DNA from: Euleptes europaea
Taxonomy: Eukaryota > Chordata > Lepidosauria > Squamata > Sphaerodactylidae
Assembly: GCF_029931775.1 (NCBI RefSeq)
Contig: NC_079321.1
Location: forward strand, 3,937,001 to 4,001,000
Direction: 5' to 3'
Length of the DNA stretch: 64,000 nucleotides
Shown: positions 54,960-64,000 of the stretch, piece by piece
Layout: every line of letters begins with the position of its first letter
How positions within the stretch are numbered: the first letter of the stretch is position 1
The notes under the pieces: model-generated
Seen by the model: the letters and a program-made list of their open reading frames with translations, nothing else
Told to the model about the DNA's origin: nothing
Database searches by the model: none
Position numbers and translations under genes: made by a program

Positions 54960-55167
54960 AGTCCAGTTGCACCTTAAAGACTTACAAAATTCCTGGCAGG
55001 GTATGAGCTTTCGTGAGTCACAGCTCACTTCTTCAGATACTGAAGGAGTGAGCTGTGACTCACGAAAGCTCATACCCCGCCAGAAATTATTTTTGTCTTT
55101 AAGGGGCTACTGGCCTCTTGCTCTTTTCTACTGCTACAGTAAGACTGACACGGCTACCCATCGTCAT
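54960..55167. mobile_element. PLE-like foldback element, second family
   Basis: Flanks CTATTTTGGGGATG (54946-54959) and CTATTTTGAGGGTG (55168-55181), 14 bp with two mismatches. Arms carry TGAGCTTTCGTGAGTCACAG and its complement; the end reads GACACGGCTACCC. Confidence 0.8.
55001..55040 (-). ncRNA. hammerhead-like motif
   Basis: Minus strand: GUAU pairs with AUAC (stem I), CUGAAGA, an A, GUGAG/CUCAC (stem II), GAAA, palindromic AGCU (stem III), C at the cleavage position. The extra base before stem II is shared with the other families here. Confidence 0.5.
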
Positions 55168-55181
55168 CTATTTTGAGGGTG

Positions 55182-55667
55182 TTGCGATTTCTAATCCATA
55201 GATACTGCATCCGACAGTGTTTTTTCCCCAAGCTCTTTCATTGCACAAATTAGAAAACAAAACGTTAGATAACATAATTTCGACAAAATGGCTGACAAAC
55301 AACGAACCACGTCAACGTGGCATACATTGGGAAAGATCAGTTTGCAGAGGGTGAACGTAATTCCTGCCAACTCCAATCCATTTTGGAGAGGCGCGCAGAC
55401 CTTTTACGCTTGGGTTCTTTAATGGGGCTTCATTTGCTAAGTGCGTGCTCCATCAGGAAGCCTGTTTTACGGGGCTTTGGTTGTACTAGACTTAGTCCAG
55501 AAGTTGACGTGGGGAGGAGACAGAAGACCGATATCGTAATAGGGCTCTAAGCGCTTTCCGTCACACAGAAAACAAAATTAGGTGCGCTTGTTTTGTGTGC
55601 AGTTAGGGCAAATGAGACAAGAGTGCAGACACCTCGCTCTCCAGACATCTGCCCCGTTCATGTCCAA
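55182..55667. other. no gene seen
   Basis: Unique-looking; no supported exon. Confidence 0.4.
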
Positions 55668-55808
55668 AGAACACATGAACACATGAAGCTGCCTTATATT
55701 GAATCAGACCCTTGGTCCATCTAAGTCAGTATTGTCTACTCAGATCAGCAGCGGCTCTCCAGGGTCTCAGGCGGAGGTCTCTCACCTCACCTACTTGCCT
55801 AGTCCCTT
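55668..55808 (-). mobile_element. SINE-1, 3' two thirds
   Basis: AACACATGAAGCTGCC to ACTTGCCTAGTCCC; the tRNA-like head is missing. Confidence 0.9.
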
Positions 55809-55821
55809 TTTTCATATATGG

Positions 55822-56489
55822 AATAATAATTGAACTATATAAACTAATTTGCTTATATCTGTAATTTCTATAATTTCTAGTCATCTCTGCATACCGTTAG
55901 TTTCTATATAAACTATATAAGCTAACTACTTTGAATGTGTTGATAAAATATATTCTTCCTCATAGGCCCATGCGTCTTTAATGAACAGGCCATTAAAATT
56001 ATACTCTCATCCAATTATTTATTTTTTTAATAGTATTTATTTATTTTACATAATAAAAAATAGAAAAGGTGAAAAATGGATAGACTATATAAAGCTAATA
56101 ATACAGATCAAACTGAGATTACTACTACACATGAAGATATACCAGGCAAAATCAAACCAAGGACATGATTAAAGAGAATGAGATAAGCATGCTTAATTTA
56201 TATATAATTTAAAAAACCCTCGATATTTCAAAAGAGTGCAAAATTCAAAAATAACCTCACTAATGGTCAAGTGTGTCAGATATGAAATGATAAATGAAAC
56301 ATATAAACCAGTTTGCTTATATATGTAATTTCTGTAGTTGTTTCTATTCATCTCTGCATACTGTTAGTTTGTATATAAACTATATAAACTAAATAATTAC
56401 TTTGAATGTGTTAATAAGATATATTCTTTCTCATAGGCCACATGCAGTCTTTAATGCAAAGGCCATTAAAATTATATTCTCATCCAATT
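55822..56489. repeat. direct duplication of a ~195-bp AT-rich segment
   Basis: 55822-56016 and 56283-56489 align end to end, sharing TAATTTCT, ATCTCTGCATAC, TTTGAATGTGTT and GGCCATTAAAATTATA. About 265 bp of LINE-like AT-rich DNA lies between them. Confidence 0.9.
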
Positions 56490-57092
56490 CTGAAACAGCC
56501 ACCAATCAAAAGGGCTTTTCCATGTGTCCCTTTATAGTAATCCTTCAAAAGCTCATTTCCTGTTACTTGACCGCAGCGTGCTTTTAATAATTTAGGTGCC
56601 GCGGCTGCACATTCAAAAAGAAAGCAGCTTGCTGTTGATTAGATAGGGGGTGCTAATCTCTTCTGTAGTGATTTTCATAGAAGTGTCAGTCATGCTTTAA
56701 ATCCTGGTTTAAAACCAACACCTGCATGTGCTAATCTCTGTAAATGAAAATGTAAAAAAAGAGAAGAAAAAAAGAAAAAAACCCAGCTCCTGCCATGTTA
56801 TAACAGCACATCAGCAGAATTCAAAGTTCTCGCAAACTCTTTGTCTTTCCTCCTTCCTTTGTTAATATATCTAATTCTGAACAATGAGAGTGTGGATAAA
56901 AAAATCTGTACAATGGGGCCATGTACAGATGGGGAATATTTTTCTACCAGCCTGGGGGAAGTTTGCAAAACAAACACTTACTCCTGGATACTGCAAGCCC
57001 CCCCCCCCAGATGCTTTTTTATGCAGCAATTGGGTTTGGGAGGGGGGACTTTTCTCTCACAGTAAGCACTACAAAGTAAGCCAATTACTTTA
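56490..57092. other. no gene seen
   Basis: Unique-looking sequence with an A-rich tract near 56755-56780 and a C-run at 56998-57008. Confidence 0.4.
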
Positions 57093-57592
57093 GACAATAG
57101 AGATCATTTCCCCTGGAGAAAAAGGCTTCTCTGTAGGGTAGAATCTATGTCTGTGTCGTTATACTCTATGTCATTATACCCTACAGAGGTCCCTGCCTTC
57201 GTCAAACTCCACCCTCCCCAGGATCCATCCCTAAAATCTCCAGGAATTCCCCATCCTGGAGTTGGTTTTCCTACCCATAACCCCAAGAATAAACTTTCCC
57301 AGAGATCTTTTTTACAAGACAGGTTAGTACTAGGGATGCCAGCCTCCAGGTGGGACCTGGGAATCCCCCGGAATTACAGCTCCTCTACAGACTACAGAGA
57401 TCAGCTCCCCTGGAGAAAATGGATGCTTTGCGTGTGTGTGTGTGTGTGTGTGACTCCATGGCATTGTACCTCACTGAGGTCCCTATCCTCCCCAGGCCCC
57501 ACCCCCAAATCTCTAGGAGTTTCCTAACCTGGATCTGGCAACCCTACCCCTCATCCCCTGCTGGCAGTCAGGGGGGCCCTGGCAACCCTAGT
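57093..57592 (+). mobile_element. MITE-A copies, one with a GT microsatellite
   Basis: 57093-57273 (left end missing), 57331-57546 (complete, with GT repeats at 57430-57451 inside) and a clipped end to 57592. Confidence 0.85.
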
Positions 57593-58337
57593 TAGTACAA
57601 ACACTGCAATACACATCAATACAACCCCCAATACACTGTAAATTTCCTGCTTCGTTGCAGATTTGAAGTTTGTCTCTCCAGCAAAGGTATAAATTAGAAG
57701 TCCATTTCATGAACTTGAAAACATTCATATTGATTTTTTAAAAATATACCACTACGAGTTTATTCTTCTAAGCCTCCTTCGCCTTAATTTTATCACAAGG
57801 GGCATGTAAATCTTTTTTGGAAAAGACAGGTGGGGATTTGCTGCTAGACGACCACACACTGTGGAAAGTTATCAGTTTAGGGGAGGGATAATGGATGCGA
57901 TCTCTGTGGAAGCCAGACTGCTTCAATGGGTTGGGTAATTTAAAATATCTGCTGCCAACTTCGGGATTTACTCAGCGCACAAAACTTACTTATTGCCTAG
58001 CAATAAGCTGGGCGATTGTAATTTATCCTTTGGTGGTCCCGTCCTACCTTTTTCTGAAAAGCCAGGCTTTCCAGCCACCACTATGTTGCAGCAAAAAAAT
58101 AAATAAATAAATAAACTTTTCACAGCCATAAAACCCAGAATGCTTGTTGGACAAACTGTTGTAAGATTTACGGAGCAGAGCCGAACTCAACGTACACATT
58201 TAGCAGAAAATGACTATGCATAGATCACCATTGATGCTGTTACTTGGGCATAATATCTCAGCTGCATAATTTATTTGCCAAAGGAAGCACATGATGCATA
58301 CAAAAGTTATCATTGACCCAGAGCCCATGTTTCCAGA
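57593..58337. other. no gene seen
   Basis: Unique-looking; AAATAAATAAATAAATAAA at 58097. Confidence 0.4.
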
Positions 58338-58351
58338 GGGGCAGAAGGCAG

Positions 58352-58965
58352 AGCATAGCACACCGGTGCCTTTTTTTGCAGCCATAACTAGTCAATACAT
58401 CACACACAGGTGACTTTTTTGCAGCCCTAACCAATTGGTAAACACATAGCACGCGGGTGCCTTTTTCGTAGCCATTATGTTACACTTTAGAGGCGCCTTA
58501 GGTAAATTAGGATGATATTTATATGATTTTATAGGGCTATTTTAAAATGTCTTAAAGTTTTCACTGATCTAAGGGGATATTTATGTTTGTAAGCCGCTCT
58601 GAGCCCGGTTTTGGCCTGGGAGAGAGGGATAATAAGTGGAAATAATAAATAGATAACCAGTCAGCAAGTACATAGCATGCGGATGTCTTTTTTTGCAGCC
58701 ATAACTAGTCAGGAAACACATAGCCTGCACGTGACTTTTTTGCAGCCATAACCAACTGGTAAATTCATAGTCATGAATCAGAAGTGACTTGACGGCACTT
58801 AACACACACACAAATACATAGTATGCGGGTGCCTTTTTTGCAGCCATAACCAATTAGTAAACACATCACACGGGTGACTTTCTTGCAGCCATGACTAATT
58901 GGTAAATATAACACGTGGGTGACTTTTTTGCAGCCATGACCAAGCAGTAAACCAACAAGCTAAAA
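58352..58965. repeat. 47-bp-period minisatellite, interrupted twice
   Basis: About eight units containing GGTGACTTTTTTGCAGCCAT and AACCAATTGGTAAACACAT. Interrupted at about 58480-58650 by a LINE/SINE tail (AGCCGCTCTGAGCCCGG) and at about 58770-58810 by a 5S-SINE tail (GACTTGACGGCACTTAAC). Confidence 0.9.
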
Positions 58966-59004
58966 TCCAGAATGCCCCAGTTGAAGCTGCCATTAACTCT
59001 TATA

Positions 59005-59430
59005 TAGGGTCAACAATCTCAACGGGGTTTCTGGAGTTCTCCCAGAATGACACCTGATCTCCAGATTACAGAGGTCGCCCCAGGAAAGAGAAGCTTCGGA
59101 GAGTGACTCTACGACATTATGCCCAGCTGAGGTATTACACTAGGGTTGCCAGCTCAGGGTTGGGAAATACCTTGGGATTTTGGGGGTGGAGCTGAGGAGG
59201 GTGGGGTTTGGAGAGGGGAGGGACTTCAATGCCATAGAGTCCAATTGGCAAAGTGGCCATTTTATCCAGGTGAACTGATCTCTACTGACAGGAGATCAGT
59301 TGTAATAGCAGGATGGAGATCTCCAGCCACCACCCAGAGGTTGATAACCCTATATTATGCCCCACCCCAAACTGTAAGCACTGTCCCCAAATCTGAAGGA
59401 ATTACCCAAGCTGGGGTAGGCAGCACTACT
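59005..59430. mobile_element. MITE-A in MITE-A
   Basis: Outer (plus) pieces 59005-59140 and 59353-59430; inner (minus) 59141-59352. Flanks TATTACAC and TATTATGC share six of eight bases. Confidence 0.8.
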
Positions 59431-59678
59431 CTTGGGGGGGTGTATGTGTGGAAATCATCATGTCTAGTTTGATCCGACATCTGATAATTAAAAATCGATA
59501 GTGAGAAAGTCAACTTTGGGGCAGAGAAAGGCTATACTAAGAAGACTCAACTTTTTATTATATTTGTTAATGATGAATTGATCTGAGTCATGTTACATTT
59601 CCCACCCTCTTGTAAAAAAAAAGGCAAATGTCAAGCACAGAGAATGGAGGGGCGTTATCTTTTGTGGTTGTTCCTGGC

Positions 59679-59887
59679 TAGGGTTGCCAGGTCCCTCTTT
59701 GCCACCGATGGGAGGTTTTTGGGGTGGAGCCTGAGGAGGGTGGGGTTTGGGGAGGGGAGGGACTCCAATGCCATAGAGTTCAATGGCCAAAGCTGCCATT
59801 TTCTCCAGGTGAACTGATCTCTATCAGCTGGAGATCAATTGTAATAGCAAGAGATCTCCAGCCAGTACCTGGAAGCTGGCAATCCTA
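59679..59887 (-). mobile_element. MITE-A with perfect 8-bp target duplication
   Basis: TTCCTGGC at 59671-59678 and 59888-59895. Confidence 0.95.
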
Positions 59888-60226
59888 TTCCTGGCCAGAA
59901 CCCCAAGGAGGAAAAATAAATATAGCTCCTTCACAGTTTCGTGACTGAAGTTTCACTTTTCTTTGACGTTATCATGTGTCTCAGCACACATTTGTTGTGT
60001 TACTGGAGCTGTGAAATCTGATGCGTCTAGCAGTTATTAGTCTACTTAAGACAGTATCACCAATTTTAAACAATACTCCCTGTTGACAAAGATGCTATAA
60101 GGTGTCAATCTGCAAATTGCTCCCTTTGGACAATTCAAAAAACCCAACAACAACGTGTTGTGGTAGTGTGGAGAAAATCGTCCACTCTCAAAGAACATAC
60201 CAGTGATCTAATGTAGGGGTCCCTGA

Positions 60227-60416
60227 TAGGGTTGCCATATTCCTCTTTGCCACCGGCAGGAGGTTTTTGGGGTGGAGCCTGAGGAGGGCGGAAGGGGAGG
60301 GACTTCAATGCCATAGTGTCCAATGGCCAAAGTGGCCATTTTCTCCAGGTGAACTGATCTCTATTGTCTGGAGATGAGTTTTCATAGCAGGAGATCTCCA
60401 GCTACTACCTGGAGGT
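60227..60416 (-). mobile_element. MITE-A ending at the hot spot
   Basis: TAGGGTTGCCATATTCC to ACTACCTGGAGGT, where unrelated sequence begins. Its last ~15 bp are missing. Confidence 0.8.
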
Positions 60417-60775
60417 AGTATCAGATCACAAAAAAAATATGGTGTATCCATGGTTCAATGACGTGGATAATAGTCTGCCTGACACGCGTCCAACGCAGAG
60501 AGGGGGGAGACGTAAGAATCGTACCTTCCCCTCAGAAACGGATTCTTCCAGCGCATCGAGCCGTTCTTCAAATAGGGATTATTCCCTTAGACCCAGAAAT
60601 AGGAACCAGGACTATAGTGATTTTTTTCCCAGGCGGGGCAACAGGAAGACACCAACTTAGTGGTAAATCTTTCCAAGAGAACACTTACTCATGAGGAAAT
60701 CCACGTCCTTAATTACTGACTTGGCTTTGTTCCTAAACCAAAATACAATGCATTTCAAACACGTATAGATGGCTC
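60417..60775 (+). mobile_element. PLE-like coding fragment at the hot spot
   Basis: The plus strand near 60655-60715 reads NLVVNLSKRTLTHEEIHVLN, a good visual match to the block upstream of the PLE reverse transcriptase. It is preceded by a Ser/Arg-rich stretch (SSASSRSSNRDYSLRPRNRN). Broken; no whole protein. Confidence 0.55.
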
Positions 60776-61063
60776 TTGCAGGAGGTGGAGCCAGCCACAA
60801 AATGGCTGCTGTATCTTACCTTCAGTCAGACAGTGAATATCCTTGTGCTATCATTGCCAAATCAACATCTGGCCCTGCCCACTATCTAAAAACACTTGGT
60901 GGGTGCCAGAAAAGATGTCGGGAGGCTCCATGACACCCATGGACACCACGTTGGGGATCCCTAGTCTAACGTTTCAACACCATGTCAAACTATTAAAACA
61001 ACCTCCGTTTGGTAGGTGTTTTAAGTGTACTGGGCTTCACAAGGCCTATATCTGGCCTGCACC

Positions 61064-61185
61064 TAGGGTTGCCAGTCTCCAGGTGGTGGCTGGAGATCTC
61101 CCGCTGTTACAACTGATCTCCTGGTGACAGAGATCAGTTCCCCTGGTGAAAATGGCTGCTTTGGAAGGTGGACTCTATGCATTAT
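61064..61185 (+). mobile_element. MITE-A, right half missing
   Basis: TAGGGTTGCCAGTCTCC to TGGACTCTATGCATTAT, where the next MITE-A starts. Confidence 0.85.
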
Positions 61186-61908
61186 TAGGGTTGCCAGGTC
61201 CATCTTCACCACTCACGGGAGATCTTTGGGGCGGAGCCTGAGGAGGGCAGGGTTTGGGAAGAGGAGGGACTTCAGTGGCATAGAATCCAATGGCCAAAGC
61301 GGCCATTTTCTCCAGGGGATCAGATCTCTATTGGCTGGGCATCACTTGTAACAGCAGGAGATCTCCAGCTAGCAACTGGAGGTTACAATAAAAGACACAG
61401 CACTGTGGCCGTAATAACAAATAAGTCAAACGGTGCTTGATGCCAACAATTTATAGTGCAAAACACACATATACAAACATGTTAAATAACATAGTAATAC
61501 AAGAAAACACGGTGTTGCTGTCAATAGTCCCAACAGGGGTGCGAGAAGTAGCTTCCCTTGGCACTGCCGCTTGCTTGACAAAGTTTAAAAAAGCAATGCT
61601 TCTCTTAAAAAGGCAATGTGCGGCTCAATGCGCCTTAATGCTGTACATAGTCCAATTTCAACTTGAATATTGGAGAATGCAATATAGGGAAGGATCCAGT
61701 TGACCTATTTCGATAAGCTGCTTCTTCAGTTGCATTTTTATCATCAAAAGGACCTCTATAGCGTTGATCACACCTTATATTTATAAGTAACTCATTTCCA
61801 GTCATATTCACTTCCACGAATTGAGGTGTCTTATATTGAACAGAGGTGTATTTTAATCTCCTTCTGACAAGGTTAGATAGCTCTCTCAACTGGAGGTTGG
61901 CAACCCTA
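61186..61908 (-). mobile_element. MITE-A split at the hot spot
   Basis: CAACTGGAGGTT (12 bp) at 61373-61384 and 61887-61898 flanks the insertion; GGCAACCCTA ends at 61908. Confidence 0.93.
61385..61886. mobile_element. 502-bp PLE-like insertion
   Basis: ACAATAAAAGACACAGCACT start. The minus strand at about 61697-61737 has CTGAAGAAGCAGCTTATCGAAA, a partial hammerhead-like core without a convincing stem I. No long inverted arms seen, unlike the other members. Confidence 0.65.
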
Positions 61909-62775
61909 TTAAGCCCCATTAAGCTTCTGTTAAAAGGACAGGGTCTTCTTCTCCAGGCAGGTGGCAACCCTCGATTCAAGAAGAGTTTGCAGTTTCTGGA
62001 ATTCAAGATTCTCTGCTCTCTTTGGTGTATTAGCATGGGCTTGCAGTGTTAGATACTAGTGACAATTATGTACAAGATTACCTCTCTCTATAGTTCTTTT
62101 GTGTGCCATTTGGGATGCTCAAGAGAGCTCTCGTGTTCTTTAGGATGAATTTTGTTTATGAGGTAACCGCAAGCAGACTGTCTGCATGGCTAGCAAGAGG
62201 CATTATTGCCGGAAGGCTTTCGCATAGATAAAGGAACGATTTCAATGCCAAATAGCTTTGAGTGCGTCCTCAGTTATTTCCTTTCTTCTTGGTGTGCTTA
62301 AACGTGAGACTGGTGGTTAACCCAGAAGTGCTTCAGTCCGTGATGCATCTCTTTGGGAGTTCTGCTGTCATAACAGACAGAAGCTGCCCTCTCTTCTGAC
62401 AGGTCTCGATTTGACATGCAGAGGATTTCTTTTTCTTCTTCTCCCAGGGGGCAAAGCTTTCGTAAGCTGCTCCGACCTTTTTGGAAAGACTTCGGTCAAA
62501 TGAGAATGGCTGTGCAGTTGGATTGCTGGGATTTCAAGAGCCTTCCAAGCCCAGAGACAGCCGTGTGCTCTCAGCCAACGTTGGGTGGAATCCATGCACC
62601 TGTGTACAATGGGGTTGCCAACATCCAGAAAACCTCAGCCAAAATGCATGGAAATGTGCGAGGAGAGTGACCTCTGATGGTCGGAAAAGGCATGCAGACT
62701 CAAAGCAAAGCCCCGAAGCAGTGTGTGTGTGGGGTGACCCCAAGAAAACAGCCATGCATAAAAGGCCTATGATGA
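61909..62775. other. no gene seen
   Basis: Unique-looking; short overlapping frames only. Confidence 0.4.
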
Positions 62776-63080
62776 TTTACAGCGTGTTGTAGTGGTTAAG
62801 GGCGGTGGTTTGGAGCAGTGGACTCTAATCCGGAGAAATGGGTTTGATTCTCCACTCCTCTGCATGAGTGGTAGAGGCTATGGTGAACTGGATTTATTTC
62901 CCCACTCCTTCACATGAAGCCAGCTGGGTGACCTTGGGCTAGTCACAGCTCTCTCAGCCCCACCTCCCTCACAGGGTGTCTGTTGTGGGGAGGGGAAGGG
63001 AAGGGGATTGTATGCCGCTTTGATTCTTCCTTAAGTGGTAGAGAAAGTCATCTTATAAAAATCAACTCTTGTTCTTCTAA
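62776..63080 (+). mobile_element. SINE-2, near full length
   Basis: TTGTAGTGGTTAAGGGCGG head, GGTTTGATTCTCC box B, tail AAATCAACTCTTGTTCTTC. Confidence 0.92.
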
Positions 63081-63279
63081 AAAAAAAACCCTTCCCTCTC
63101 CCTGTTCTATTTGCATATATTAATAGCACATTTTTCAGAACTGTCAATTATATTTGCCCACTGGGACTGACTTACATCCAAAATGCATAATTTTAGCTCA
63201 TTTCAAGATTCCACCCCCCTTTCCCTGCAGCAAAGAACAGCCCTTACAGAAATCTCTGAGACTGCCAATACTGTGCTCA

Positions 63280-63489
63280 TAGGGTTGTCAGGTCCCTCTT
63301 CGCCACCAGTGGGAGGCTGGAGAGGTGGAGCCTGAGGAGGGCAGGGTTTGGGGAGGGGAGGGACGTCAATGCCATTGAGTCCAATGGCCAAAGTGGCCAT
63401 TTTTCTCCAGGGGAACTGACCTCTGTCGCTTGGAGATCCATTCTAATAGCAGGAGCTCTCCAGCTAGTACCTGGAGGTTGGCAACCCTA
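63280..63489 (-). mobile_element. MITE-A, complete
   Basis: TAGGGTTGTCAGGTCC to GGAGGTTGGCAACCCTA. Confidence 0.9.
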
Positions 63490-63639
63490 ATCTGACCCTA
63501 ATCTGATTGGCTGTGCAGATTTTTAAAAATTGCTGCCTCACAGCACAAGGATCTTCATTGTGTGAGTATGTAAGGAAGTTTTGTAATGGCCTATGGCTAA
63601 ACAAATAAACAAATACTCTACTCATTGCATGAGTGAAGG

Positions 63640-64000
63640 TGTGCATGTGTGTGTGTTAAGTGCTGTCAAGTCGCTTCCGACTCATGGCGACCCTATGAAT
63701 GAAAGTCCTCCAAAATGTCCTATCTTTGACATCCTTGTTCAGATCTTGCAAATTGAAGGCTGTGGCTTCCTTTATTGAGTCAATCCATCTCTTGTTGGGT
63801 CTTCCTCTTTTCCTGCTGCCCTCAACTTTTCCTAGCATGACTGTCTTTTCCAGTGACTCTTGTCGTCTCATGACGTGGCCAAAATACGACAGCCTCAGTT
63901 TAGTAATTTTAGCTTCTAGGGTCAGTTCAGGCTTGATTTGATCTACAACCCACTGATTTGGTTTTTTTTGGCAGTCCACAGAATCCATAACACTCTCCTC
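63640..64000 (-). mobile_element. RTE/Bov-B-type LINE 3' end
   Basis: Minus-strand 63656-63988 reads ITKLRLSYFGHVMRRQESLE, GSRKRGRPNKRWIDSI and VKDRTFWRTFIHRVAMSRKR. This matches the C-terminal signature of RTE/Bov-B ORF2 (family knowledge). It is open to the window edge, so the element continues beyond. Confidence 0.88.

Larger units (their letters stand above)
60213..60963. mobile_element. hAT-type element containing MITE-A and PLE-like DNA
   Basis: TAGGGGTCCC at 60214 and GTTGGGGATCCCTA at 60950-60963 are its ends; the right part (CAACATCTGGCCCTGCCCAC) matches the element at 15828-16109. Flanks ATCTAATG and GTCTAACG resemble an 8-bp duplication. Confidence 0.7.

Noticed and set aside
58352-58965. 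CRISPR-like array
   Set aside because: Repeats are adjoining and degenerate without unique spacers, and the genome is vertebrate; it is a minisatellite.
2232-63490. Recurring frame with PEEGRVWGGEGLQCHR and its relatives
   Set aside because: It appears in every MITE-A copy in several frames and is broken differently each time. It is a by-product of repeat sequence, not a gene family.
63656-63988. Host gene with an RKRGRPNKRWIDSI motif
   Set aside because: This is the RTE/Bov-B ORF2 C-terminus.

Overview
The window looks like nuclear DNA from a squamate reptile, probably a lizard. The evidence is the repeat set: CR1 LINE 3' ends, an RTE/Bov-B-type LINE end, several tRNA-derived SINEs of the kind common in squamates, 5S-rRNA-derived SINEs and non-autonomous hAT transposons. 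I cannot name the genus.

Only one host gene can be supported. OTOR (otoraptin, MIA/SH3-like secreted family) lies on the + strand at 999-5903. It has four coding exons (999-1122, 2144-2283, 3548-3658, 5880-5903), consensus splice sites and a 132-residue product with a signal peptide, an SH3-like core and the family's four cysteines. The remaining roughly 58 kb shows no coding exon I can defend and reads as repeat-packed intergenic DNA. In other tetrapods OTOR lies near SNRPB2 and PCSK2 (established knowledge); neither is visible here.

The commonest repeat, called 'MITE-A' here, is about 200-210 bp long. It has TAGGGTTGCCA/TGGCAACCCTA ends, more than 50 whole or partial copies, and many exact 8-bp target duplications, which places it with hAT-type transposons. 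Plus orientation below means the AACCTCCAGG end is on the left. SINE groups: SINE-1 (tRNA-like head, tail ending in CAGCTTCATGTGTTC), SINE-2 (head GGTGTAGTGGTTAAGAGCGG, tail CCAACTCTTCTTC), SINE-3 (related head, tail GGGGTATAAA), SINE-4 (head AGCCCCGTGGCGCAG) and 5S-derived SINEs. CR1 3' ends carry short tail repeats such as TTCTTATG.

The strongest unusual signal is a second layer inserted into MITE-A. At least nine MITE-A copies are interrupted by different, mostly foldback (inverted-repeat) insertions at the same internal point, 5'-AACCTCCAGGTACT-3', 12-18 bp from one end. Five of the insertions have 12-15 bp target duplications. Two insertions at or beside the point carry short peptide stretches resembling the N-terminal part of Penelope-like element (PLE) proteins, and one carries a hammerhead-ribozyme-like core. 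Two further PLE-like foldback families, also with hammerhead-like cores, sit elsewhere, one of them about 90 bp past the OTOR stop codon. The nested order (SINE, then MITE-A, then PLE-like) gives a readable insertion history.

Between the repeats are non-repetitive islands (notably 35030-35440, 38464-39110, 40500-41060, 51360-51945 and 53205-53350), several rich in ATTA/TAATT motifs. These are candidate conserved regulatory elements of a gene desert. Other oddities are a 47-bp-period minisatellite split by two transposons, a CpG-bearing 64-bp-arm palindrome and several local tandem duplications.
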